Source: Alitta virens
Taxonomy: Eukaryota > Annelida > Polychaeta > Phyllodocida > Nereididae
Assembly (NCBI GenBank): GCA_932294295.1
Contig: OW028574.1
Coordinates: 29,768,145 to 29,832,144, forward strand
DNA: 64,000 nucleotides
Direction of reading: 5' to 3'
The translations under genes and the position numbers were made by a program. Positions 20,331 through 31,160 of the stretch are shown piece after piece; position 1 is the first letter of the stretch; the number at the start of each line of letters is the position of its first letter. The notes beneath the pieces were generated by a model. That model made no database searches, had not been told where the DNA came from, and worked only from the letters and a program-made list of their open reading frames with translations.

Positions 20331-22666
20331 GGTGTGTGTGTGTGAGTTATTGTTTAACGCCTCATCAGCACCTGAGTGGGCTATGTAGAGGCTCTCTAGG
20401 TTAAGATTGATTATCTATATTTGGTAGTAGAAACCAGAAGCATATAAAAATTAATAATTGTCTGGGTTGGATATCTAGTAAAGAGATGTTGTAAGGTAGT
20501 AGCTTGAAACAGAGGTCTTCTAATGCGTTGTAAGTGGATGCAATCTAATAAAATATGTTTGATTGTTAGGGGGCACCGACAACTCTGGCATACTGGTGCC
20601 GGTTCATTGACTAAAAGGTGTAAATGTGTAAGTCTTGAATGTCCTATGAGGCATCTGTGATATATTCCTTGATCTTTGCGAGTATTGAACCTACTCGGTA
20701 TTTTATTTTGAATGCAAGGTAAGATTGAATGCAACTTGTTGTTATTACATTCATTCCATTGTCTTTGCCAGCAAGACATGATAAAAGATTTTATAGTCAT
20801 TTTAAAATCAGTGTATGGAATGGTAAAATCAGTTATCTCTTTTGTAAGAGCCCTTTTTGCTGCCAGGTCTGCTTTTACATTCCCTTCAATGCCAGCGTGT
20901 CCAGGAATCCAGCAGAATACTATGTCTTTGTATTCGTGAAGATAGAAATACTTAATAAGAACATCTAAGATCCCAGGGTTATCAAGTTGTTTATTTTGGA
21001 TTGCTTGAAGAGCAGATTTGGAATCAGAACAGATAACATAACGATCTGATTCTGAGTCCTCGATGTTCTTTAAGGCAAGGTAAATAGCTGTTAATTCTGC
21101 AGTGTATATTGAGCAGTGGTCTGGAAGACGACATTCAGCAATAACAGTTTTATAAGAAGTGACAGCACAGCCTACTCGTCTTTCCATTTTTGAGCCATCT
21201 GTGTATAGAAATTTGTACGAATCATATTTAGACCTTATACTATAAAATAGGTTTTGATAGTCTACCAGATTGGTTTCGCTTTTCCTAAGCTCTGCCAAAT
21301 CTAGTATAACTTTCGGGACTGGGAGAATCCATGGCGGAATGGGTGGTGCTTCCGTCTCGGCAATGATTGTAGTATCAATTTTTGCAGCCTCAAGATAGAA
21401 TTTCATGCGTAATCCCAGTGGTCGAATGGCGTTTGAACGAGATTCATAATGATGCATGTACTTTGGATGAAATATTACATCATATGTTGGATTTGTTGGG
21501 TGTGTGTGTGTGAGTTATTGTTTAACGCCTCATCAGCACCTGAGTGGGCTATGTAGAGGCTCTCTAGGTTAAGATTGATTATCTATATTTGGTAGTAGAA
21601 ACCAGAAGCATATAAAAATTAATAATTGTCTGGGTTGGATATCTAGTAAAGAGATGTTGTAAGGTAGTAGCTTGAAACAGAGGTCTTCTAATGCGTTGTA
21701 AGTGGATGCAATCTAATAAAATATGTTTGATTGTTAGGGGGCACCGACAACTCTGGCATACTGGTGCCGGTTCATTGACTAAAAGGTGTAAATGTGTAAG
21801 TCTTGAATGTCCTATGAGGCATCTGTGATATATTCCTTGATCTTTGCGAGTATTGAACCTACTCGGTATTTTATTTTGAATGCAAGGTAAGATTGAATGC
21901 AACTTGTTGTTATTACATTCATTCCATTGTCTTTGCCAGCAAGACATGATAAAAGATTTTATAGTCATTTTAAAATCAGTGTATGGAATGGTAAAATCAG
22001 TTATCTCTTTTGTAAGAGCCCTTTTTGCTGCCAGGTCTGCTTTTACATTCCCTTCAATGCCAGCGTGTCCAGGAATCCAGCAGAATACTATGTCTTTGTA
22101 TTCGTGAAGATAGAAATACTTAATAAGAACATCTAAGATCCCAGGGTTATCAAGTTGTTTATTTTGGATTGCTTGAAGAGCAGATTTGGAATCAGAACAG
22201 ATAACATAACGATCTGATTCTGAGTCCTCGATGTTCTTTAAGGCAAGGTAAATAGCTGTTAATTCTGCAGTGTATATTGAGCAGTGGTCTGGAAGACGAC
22301 ATTCAGCAATAACAGTTTTATAAGAAGTGACAGCACAGCCTACTCGTCTTTCCATTTTTGAGCCATCTGTGTATAGAAATTTGTACGAATCATATTTAGA
22401 CCTTATACTATAAAATAGGTTTTGATAGTCTACCAGATTGGTTTCGCTTTTCCTAAGCTCTGCCAAATCTAGTATAACTTTCGGGACTGGGAGAATCCAT
22501 GGCGGAATGGGTGGTGCTTCCGTCTCGGCAATGATTGTAGTATCAATTTTTGCAGCCTCAAGATAGAATTTCATGCGTAATCCCAGTGGTCGAATGGCGT
22601 TTGAACGAGATTCATAATGATGCATGTACTTTGGATGAAATATTACATCATATGTTGGATTTGTTG
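20331..22666 (-). repeat. 1,168-bp tandem duplication of a truncated family A copy
   Basis: Two essentially identical units (20331-21498 and 21499-22666) each hold a (GT)n run, the conserved tail, and ORF2 RNase H plus C-terminus (348-codon frames at 20411-21457 and 21579-22625). Both have the same 5' truncation and a shared small deletion near the stop codon that alters the last residues to a different frame. Identity is too high for separate insertions; duplication of DNA is the simpler explanation. Confidence 0.92.
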
Positions 22667-25600
22667 GGTGTGTGTGTGTGAGTTATTGTTTAACGCCTCA
22701 TCAGCACCTGAGTGGGCTATGTAGAGGCTCTCTAGGTTAAGATTGATTATCTATATTTGGTAGTAGAAACCAGAAGCATATAAAAATTAATAATTGTCTG
22801 GGTTGGATATCTAGTAAAGAGATGTTGTAAGGTAGTAGCTTGAAACAGAGGTCTTCTAATGCGTTGTAAGTGGATGCAATCTAATAAAATATGTTTGATT
22901 GTTAGGGGGCACCGACAACTCTGGCATACTGGTGCCGGTTCATTGACTAAAAGGTGTAAATGTGTAAGTCTTGAATGTCCTATGAGGCATCTGTGATATA
23001 TTCCTTGATCTTTGCGAGTATTGAACCTACTCGGTATTTTATTTCGAATGCAAGGTAAGATTGAATGCAACTTGTTGTTATTTCATTCATTGGATTTGTT
23101 GGAGTTGAAGCTACTTTTAGTATGTATTGCATGGATAACTTGATACGACGTAGGGAAAGTGGAGGTTCCCCTGCCAGTACATATAAACTCTCTACAGGAG
23201 ATGTACAAAAAGCTCTTAAGCTTAGTCGCAACCCTTGATGATGTACAGAATTCAGGCATTTTAGATAAGATGGTCTGGCGGAGCCATATACCACAGAACC
23301 ATAGTCAAGTCGAGAACGAGTAATTGGTCGATAGAGACGAAGGAGGACCGTTGTGTCCCCACCCCAATTATATTTGCTCACTACTTTAAGGAGTTTTCAG
23401 TGCTTTGATATGCGGAATGAAAGACAATTTGGAATCAAGGAGTACACTCAAAAATTTTGTTTCATTCACCACTTTTATTTGACAGTTGTCAATTATTAGT
23501 GATGGATCTAGATGGTTTGATCGTAAATAATAGAAAGGCATACAAACTGTCTTCTGTTTAGAGAACTTGAACTTTGTGAATCCTATTCAAATTTAATTGC
23601 AGTTGTCGTTCTATGGTTGGCATATATCTGGAACGGTATCCAATGAGAAAATCGTCAACATATAGGGACGACATGAGATTTTCTGAGATGGAATTTACTA
23701 TACTGTTGATTTTGACGTTAAAGAGGGTGGGCGAGAGAATACTACCCTGAGGGACTCCATTCTCCTGAGAGTAGGGGCTTGACATCGTTGATCCCACTCG
23801 GACCTTAAAGAAGCGATCCTGTAGGAAGGATCCGATGAAAACTGGAAGGCGACCTCTAAGCCCTAAGTCATGGAGATCTTTCATTATTCCATATTTCCAT
23901 GTATTGTCATAAGCTTTTTCTAGTCCAAAGAATATGGTGCTTTTCGAAGGAGGTCCAATCCGCTTTATGCAACTTCCATTGGGGTTGACCCACTTCTCTA
24001 GTACCCTCTACGTTTTGTAGGACAATGGGAAAGTGATCACTGCCGTGAGTGTCCTCTAATACTCTCCATTCAAATTCCAGAAATAACGCTGGGTCACATA
24101 TACTAAGGTCAATTGATGAAAATGTTCCATGACCTGAGTGAAGATATGTGGGTGAACCATCATTGAACAAACAAAGGGTGTGGTCATTTGAGAAAATCCT
24201 CAATGGTTTTTCCTTTGTTATTGTGGGAAGTGCTTCCCCAGAATTGGTTATGGCTGTAAAAATCTCCTAGGATAAGACGCGGTTCAGGAAGTTGATTGTA
24301 AAGGTTATGCAAATCACTGGCGGTAAGGTGAAAGGGTGGAGGAATATATAAGGAACATATAGTGAATGTTTTATTCAGGTTCAGACGAACTGCTGTAGCC
24401 TGAAGGTTTGTATTAAGAGCAATATGGGTATGAATGATTCCATTTTTAACTAAAATTGATGAGCCACCAGTGGCTCTATCGTGGGCAATATTGCCATATG
24501 TATTATACATATGGTAGTTTCTCAGTTTTAAACTATTTGGAGGTTTCAGAAATGTTTCCTGCAGGCAGAAAACACTAGGGTTTAAGTGTTGGACCATGCA
24601 ACCTATTTCATCGAAGTTGGCTCTGAAACCTCGACAGTTCCACTGAATGATACTGTCCATGAGTTACTTAAAAGAGTTTAATATTATCATAGTAAAATCT
24701 ATTGTGGATGGTATGAATTTGTATGAATATTTACTTTTTCTTCAAAGTCGCTGCCTTTTTTGGTGTTAAGGTCTTTTTGGGGGCCCCACCATGCTTAGAT
24801 GGTGGTCTTATGATGCCCAGTGCACCTCTTCCATCGGCTGGTGTGTTTCTTCCGACTCATCGCCGGAAGGTGCACCCTGTGAGGGTACACTAAGCTGTGA
24901 AGCAGTAGCTAATGGAGCTACGAGATGTCCTTTACCGACATCTGTAGCATACTGCTTCATTCTTGCCAGGTGATCGTCTGACTGTGAAGTCTTAGATTCT
25001 GGTTTATCTTTCTGCGTGCTTTGGCCTGCCTTGGAATAATTAAAATTTGGATCTAGGTTAATCCTTTGCCTGGGCGATGATCTGGGTGAAGGAGATCTAG
25101 GTCCAGCCATCTGAGACAGGACTGAGGCATAGCTTGCCCCAGCAGCCTGTTCAGCTATACGGCACGCTTGGGGAAAGGAGATATCCTTGGTGGTCTTTAA
25201 TTTCAGGATCTCTTTCTCTAGCTGCCATTTGGGACAGCCACGGTGATAGGCTGGCCCATCACCTCTACAATTAACACAACACGATTGTTTCTGACATGGT
25301 GAGTCACGGGAATGAGCGTGTTCCCGAGACCCACAATTAGCGCAGGTTGCTTTGGCGCGGCAGGAGCCACTAATATGGCCAAATTGCTGGCAATTATAAC
25401 ATTGTTTTGGGTTCGGGATGTAGGTACGTACCCTACACCACTCGAACCCAATGCTGACCTTGTCAGGCAAAACTGTGCCATCAAAGGTCAGTGTGAGAAG
25501 CTGTCATGAATATCTGGGGGGCTGGCGATGAATGTGGATGTTATTGTAGTCATCCAGCCAGTCCCTCAGTTCCTCATCAGAGCAGAGACTGCTCTCGTGC

Positions 25601-26195
25601 GATGTTATAACACCCTTGCAGGAGTTGAAAAACCGATGGGGCTCCACCTTAATAGGGGCACCCGCAAAGGCCTTCCACTCCAGCAACTTCAAAGATTGGT
25701 CCTTGTGTGCAACCTGCACCAGCAAGGAAGAATTCTTTAATCTCCTTGTATTTTCAATATAGCCTACATTTCTTTCAAGGTTCTGCAAATTGTAATGGCT
25801 GAGAGACGGGAAAACCCATCATCGCAGCCAGTAATTACAAGAAACTTGGGCCATGTCTGAGATAGAGAGGCAGATTGAGAGCTTTGATTTGCGTCATCTG
25901 ATGATGGACGCAAACGTTTACCAAGTCTGGAACCAGAAGCCAATTTTTCAACCTCAGCCTGGTTTACCGCTGAGGGACGCGCACCTTGTTCACCCGGGCG
26001 ACGTGCGAGCCCGTTTGGACTATTCTCTGAAGACATTTCCATTTTTGCTTCCCTTGTATGGTAGGGGACACACCCTCCTGTAAAGCTGGAGCAGCTTGTG
26101 CAATGCGCACTGTCCTGTTTTAGCCACTGGGGATAGAGGACTTCACCCCAAGTGTTTCCACCCTCGCCGCGTGGAGGCCCAGGACCTTCGAGGGC
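22667..26195 (-). pseudogene. Founding family A copy with internal deletions
   Basis: This is the only copy in the block reaching a 5' end. ORF2 is represented by the C-terminal CCHC part (22747-23070), a piece upstream of RNase H (to 23381), RT around motifs A-C (23558-23884), and the endonuclease (23930-24660, with WNCRG, CLQET and GSDHF). At least four internal deletions were found: near 23090 (about 740 bp), 23392, 23570 and 23930. ORF1 occupies 24731-26042, broken into frames, with CCHC knuckles at about 25240-25410. Its 5' end at 26195 abuts the target duplication and carries none of the 128-bp 5' repeats seen in array copies. Confidence 0.88.
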
Positions 26196-26207
26196 ACGTA
26201 ACCGTTT
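26196..26207. repeat. Target-site duplication, right copy
   Basis: ACGTAACCGTTT repeats the 14466-14477 copy. The CR1/L2-like reading continues directly to its right. Confidence 0.9.
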
Positions 26208-27020
26208 GGATGATTGTGATCTTGATATCTGTGTTGGTGAGAGGATGCTGTTCAAAATGTTAATGCTATTGATTATTTGGGTTTGAAAATAGATCAAAAC
26301 CTACTTTGGAATGATTATGTCGACAAATTGTGTAAAGACCTAAATGCTAAATTGTATATGTTATCAAAAATTAAGTGTTATGTACCTTATAAATCCCTTA
26401 TTCAAGTTTACCAAGCCTCTATTCAAACCAAGATTGATTATGCCATCACTGTGTGGGGCTATACCAGTAAATGTAACATTGATAAAATTCAACATATGCA
26501 GAATAGAGCAGCTAGAATCATATGTAACAATTATGATTTTATTAATACCAGAGGGATAACACTAGTCAGGCGATTGAATTTATTTAATGTTTCGCAGAGA
26601 CGTGATTACTTTATGTCGGTTTTACTTTTTAAATCTATTCATGGGCTGGCTCCCCATTATTTATGTGATGACATAACTATGCAAAAGGAAGTCTCCAACC
26701 GAATACGAGAAATTTTGATGAAAATGATGTACATATACCTTATGCTAATTCTGCTTTTAGCAGCAATGCTTTTACTGTTAGAGGTCCTATTATATGGAAC
26801 AGTCTTCCTAGTGATGTTAAATGTTGTGATAACATTAATATTTTTAAAGCCAAATGTAAAGCCTATTTTATCAATGTTTTGTACTAATCAACTGCATGCC
26901 AGTACTTTTAATTACTGTATGTTTTTGTTCTATTTTTACCTCTTTAAATGTCCATTTCTATTTCTGTTTTATCCATCAGGGCCCTATTGTAAAAGTTTTT
27001 ATTGATAAATAAATACACTT
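26208..27020 (+). pseudogene. CR1/L2-like LINE reverse transcriptase, 3' part
   Basis: This continues the ORF interrupted at 14465. The first readable motif is DYLGLKID, the usual region after the RT palm. It is followed by thumb-like and C-terminal sequence (KIDYAITVWG, IQNRAARII-type) typical of CR1/L2 elements. The frame is disturbed at about 26270 and again near 26715, after which the translation loses similarity. It ends near 27005-27020 with ATAAATAAATA, resembling a short repeated 3' tail. No RNase H follows. Confidence 0.78.
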
Positions 27021-27410
27021 TCTTTTTGTACTTGCATACAGGAAATAAACTTTCCAAACAGAGAAGCAATAACAAAGTACACTGCTTTTAACATATTGCC
27101 ACTTTGTTTGCCAAGATATTCATAATGGCCGAATGATCATTGATATTTACAAAATATCACAAAGAAAATTAATTTTATCAAATCAACCTTTGGTATTTGG
27201 GTAGAAGTATTTTCGAGGCCAATACAATTAACTTCAATCATATCAAACTGCCATACACAAATTGAATTCGTCTTATTATTCAAACCTCTCAAAGATTGTC
27301 ATTGTACATACAAATACATTGCAGCATAATATATGATCATGGAAATTACCCACTCACTTAATGTCACATTAACAACATTAACGGTAAATCATTTTTGTTT
27401 TAGTACATAG
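27021..27410. other. AT-rich spacer, nothing recognised
   Basis: About 390 bp lie between the end of the CR1/L2-like element and the polyadenylation signal of the host gene. No ORF, RNA gene or repeat was seen. Confidence 0.5.
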
Positions 27411-27416
27411 TTTATT
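27411..27416 (-). promoter_or_regulatory. Polyadenylation signal of the beta-lactamase-like gene
   Basis: TTTATT on the plus strand is AATAAA on the gene strand, about 66 nt after the stop codon at 27482-27484. Position and sequence fit a metazoan poly(A) signal. Confidence 0.6.
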
Positions 27417-27481
27417 CAAGGCAACCAAGTACAAATTCAAATGCAGGAATTAGGATCAGGCGGAGGTGGGGCATCAGACAT

Positions 27482-30400
27482 CTAAAGGTCACGGACAAAA
27501 GTTGCAGGGCCAGACCGAGGGAATATTGCTGTAAGCATATCAAAGTTTTCAGAAGTTTCTTCAGATTTGCCAAAACAAACTTCTTGAATATGAGATGGCC
27601 ACATTTGATCTGACACGACACCAAAGAAAACGTTTTCTCCTAGTTGAGCCAGCACATAAGGATCAGCAACACCATAATGCAGCATCAATTGTCCAGTTGT
27701 GTCATTTAAATAGATTGTGAGGTTTCCATAGTAGAAGTTACCAAACTCTCCAGTGTAAGAGGAAAGATCAGCAGGATAGTTCTGGTAATTTGCAACAGGT
27801 GGCTCTGGTGTGATACTTAGCATATCAATGCCCTCTGCAAGAAAAGCAGCAATGTTTTCATCAACAGATCCTGTGACCCATGGTTCTGGAAACGTGCAAG
27901 CCGTAGTGGTGTTCAGCCAAGGTTCCAATCCCAAGAAAAGATCCATTACATAAGAATGAAACAATCGCCTTCCACGACTTGTGATATCTGCGCCATTAAC
28001 AGCACAGAAAATCCCAAGATTCATGTCTGGCAGCAGGGTCAGCAATGAATGGTAGCCAACAATATCTCCACTATGGGAGATCATATAGTAGTCTGCAAAG
28101 AAAACCAAATAGACTCAAACATTACACCAAGCAATTAAGTGACCAATACCTTTTGAGTTTTACAATAGATCAAGATGTGCAATCAAATAAAATGTATATC
28201 TGAGGTCAGGTATTTATATTATAAAAAAAATGGTAAAAGTATTTTGGTAGTAAAAATAATTCTGTTTACAAATATTAACATATTTCTGGTAATGACAATA
28301 CCTCTGTACCAGCCATTTTTGAGACCAAGGCCATATTGAGGTAAAACATAAGTAGCTGGAACTGCTGGTCGGTTGAAGGAATCTATGAAGTCCGTCATGG
28401 ACCACTTATTGGCACCTGCGTGAGTCTCCTCAATGATGTGTTCAGGTACAATTTCCACACCATTCAAGGTGCCTTTGTTCAGCTGCAGTTTCATCCATTC
28501 CGCCATATCTTCTGCCGTAGATGCCATCGAACCACCAGCACCTCCTCTGGCTGCATTGCTAAATAATATTAATCATCACATCAACCATTGTACAACATAT
28601 AGCCCAGATAGCATTCCAAATTGCATCAACATCGGCACAATGCTGGCACTGTCAAAATGATGTTGTACCGACGGCTGCCGATATAGAAACGACGCTGGTC
28701 TGATTTGGAATGCTATCTGGGAGCTGTATGTCTTACGATTCTTTATTACAACAAATCTATTAAATTCTAAACAATGGGAGCAGGGTCCCAGACAGATACA
28801 CAAATAAAGCCACTACATTGATAAACATACAGCATTACAGCAAAAAACCTAGCTCAATAAAATAGCCATCTCCAAAGTTTGCATTTTGAGGTTACTGATA
28901 AAATAGAGGCAGGGTCGAATGGATATTTACCACCTGCTTGACTCCCATAGTTGAAGGACAGAAAATATACTTTGCTCCTGTTAGTGAACTGTTTCACATT
29001 ACATGAAGTACATCGGAACATTGTGTTGCAATATAACATAACTACCGACAAATTACCTGTTCAAAAAATCATTGACCCTCCGCAGTGGTTGACCAATACC
29101 TGCTATTGTGTACGGCTTGGCAAAATTTGGTGAAGAAACATCTGCTTTGTGGATGAAAGTTGTTGATGGCATGTTAACGGGGTTAAAAAGACGCTCAGTT
29201 ACAACATCTTCCCATGGCTGGCCTGTCAGGACTTCTGTTATGTAGCCTATCATGTTGTACATATTATTGTTATATAACACAGAATTACGAAAATCCTCAG
29301 CAGGTGTCAAGAACCGTTGCCCACTGAAAATATCAACAAAAATGACACTTAGAAACACTCTTAAATAATAACTGAGAATAATAGCAAAAGAAATTTCAGT
29401 AAAAACATCTACTGGTATCATTTCAGGGCTTGTGCATCTCTTGATGGTAACGTTAACAAAATCGCAAAACAATTTCAGTCCGATGAATGAATTCAGTTAA
29501 TTTATCCATAGCTATTATAGGCTCTCCCATATAATAATTGAGTAAATTACTCTACAGGCTCTACGTTTCTAGCTTATTCAAGAGCACATGATTATGGTTT
29601 CAGTTTTGTCATGATTCGTACTATGCTTCATTTTGTCTCGTGTAGTTATCACTCCAAGCAAAGAAATCTGTTCTTGGCATTCCCAGGCGATGAGCCGCCA
29701 TGTCTCTCAATGTCGCTTGACTTGTCCGAAGACCATCAGGAAAAAAGAAGTCTTCCCCGAGAACATCTCTGACCTTCGTATCCCAGGTTAAGCTGAATGT
29801 AAAACACACAAATTTGATTTATCATAAAAGATGGGATACTAATAAATTGCAAGCCAACTATTCCCTCTAGGTCACTGCAGGAGGGGCTGAAGTGCATTTA
29901 GAGTTGAACAGCCATTATAATAACTGCCAAAGACGAGGCACCCAAGGACACGATAAATTTACGAAATTTTGATTGGTCCAATAACTCAAAGATTAATGTC
30001 CAAAATTGTTCTCTCCCAGAAGATGGAAAGTATTTATTTGTTAAGTGATATGGAGATAATCCAGTGCATTCTGATTTATTGCATTGTAATGACAGGTCTC
30101 TCTTATCTGCAGCGTCTTGTCAACACAATGTAAGTGTAATTTATGATATGTACAAAGTAGTATCACCCAAGTCTTCTAAATTGGTATAAATTGGTATAAA
30201 TTTATACATTTCATTGGGTTAGTACCAAAAAAGCAAACGAAAATGCCTAAGAACCTTAACTTACACATAAATCGCATTAATTTGCACTATTGAACATGTA
30301 GCTTTCATTATTTCAGCAATATACACTCTTGTAATTGCATCAGATCACAGCGTTAAGTGATGTACATGTAACTTGCATGTGGGCAAAACTCAGTACAAAG

Positions 30401-30726
30401 TTAACCAATAGTTACCCTTTTTCTTCCAGCACTAATGCTAGTGCTGTAGCCGCAAACTGTTTTGTAACTGAAGCTACAGGAAAGACAGTCTGAGGTGTCA
30501 CTGGATCATTAGCAACCCTTTCAATCACGCCATATCCATTGGTGAACACTGTTTCTCCTCCTTGTACAATGGCTAAGTTCATACCTACAATGTCTCGACA
30601 GGCAATAATGGCTTCTGCCACTTCATTTATGCGACGTTTCATTTCCTCATCAAGGCATTCACCTTCATTTACCAAAATAAATCCAAAAAGTAGTACAAAA
30701 TTGGTAAAAAACTGTATTTTACTCAT
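27482..30726 (-). CDS. Secreted serine beta-lactamase-like protein, five exons (538 aa)
   Basis: Exons on the minus strand are 30726-30416, 29792-29622, 29323-29057, 28558-28302 and 28092-27482. All introns are GT..AG and phases join cleanly to 538 codons plus stop. The donor of exon 2 (TA|GTACGA) is the weakest call. Residues 1-24 form a signal peptide. The class C/PBP-like active site is complete: S-V-T-K at 86-89 (SxxK), Y-N-N at 178-180 (YxN), and H-S-G at 342-344 in the place of K-T-G. The C-terminal 150 residues are an extra beta-rich domain. This is the Beta-lactamase (PF00144) family; in invertebrates, gigasin-6-like secreted proteins look like this. Substrate is unknown: hydrolase, esterase or peptidase activity are all possible. 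Confidence 0.88.
28590..28735. mobile_element. Small foldback (MITE-like) repeat in intron 3
   Basis: The arms at 28603-28621 and 28703-28721 are perfect inverted repeats of 19 bp (CCCAGATAGCATTCCAAAT). Similarity extends imperfectly outward for about 12 more bases. The inner 80 bp also contains partly complementary GGC-rich pieces. It lies in the intron between exons 3 and 4 of the beta-lactamase-like gene. No clear target duplication was seen, so the exact ends are uncertain. Confidence 0.65.
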
Positions 30727-31075
30727 TTTGACCGTAGTTTACTACTGCTGCAATATCAGTAAATAAGTAACATTGACATCTTAATCTATAATTTTATCAA
30801 ATACAAAGAATCCCATTTATCATCTTTAAAAAGATTTGTTATCTCAATGATTGTCCGTTGGACCTAATACAAAAATGGGGTCATCATATTCTGTATTGAC
30901 TGAAGCCTAAAGTACAAGCAGTAATGAATACAAATACTGAAAGTACAACAAAAAAAGATTCTCCTGTGATTTTTATATCCTGTGCTACTGCACTCAAATA
31001 TGGAAAAAGTATTTTTGTGGAATCCATGTTTAAGAAAACGTGTTCAATTAATATACCTGTATATAATAAATGAGT
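30727..31075 (-). other. Upstream region of the host gene
   Basis: This short AT-rich stretch separates the start codon of the beta-lactamase-like gene from the LINE array. It would hold the promoter unless untranslated exons lie further away. No confident TATA box or conserved site was identified. The large array beginning at 31,076 directly abuts it. Confidence 0.35.
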
Positions 31076-31160
31076 GCGTGTGTGTGTGTGAGTTATTGTT
31101 GAACGCCTCATCACCACCTGAGTGGGCTATGTAGAGGCTCTCTAGGTTAAGATTGATTAA

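Larger units (their letters stand above)
14478..26195 (-). mobile_element. Nested block of family A LINE copies (11.7 kb)
   Basis: All copies read on the minus strand and follow one another tail to head. Reading on the plus strand they are: 14479-14572 (tail only), 14573-16601, 16602-19242, 19243-20330, 20331-21498, 21499-22666, and 22667-26195. Each 3' end (left side) is a (GT)n run followed by a conserved GTTATTGTTTAACGCCTCAT tail, except the copy starting at 19243, which has lost it. Only the last copy reaches an ORF1 and a 5' end. A single pair of duplicated target sites flanks the whole block, so it began as one insertion and grew afterwards. Confidence 0.88.

Noticed and set aside
27482..30726. 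Bacterial contamination (beta-lactamase)
   Set aside because: Five exons with GT..AG introns, a poly(A) signal and a relic paralogue show it is a eukaryotic gene.
30884..31117. 77-aa ORF with a hydrophobic C-terminus as a membrane protein
   Set aside because: It begins inside the LINE (GT)n tail and crosses the host junction; the Thr-His run is translated microsatellite.
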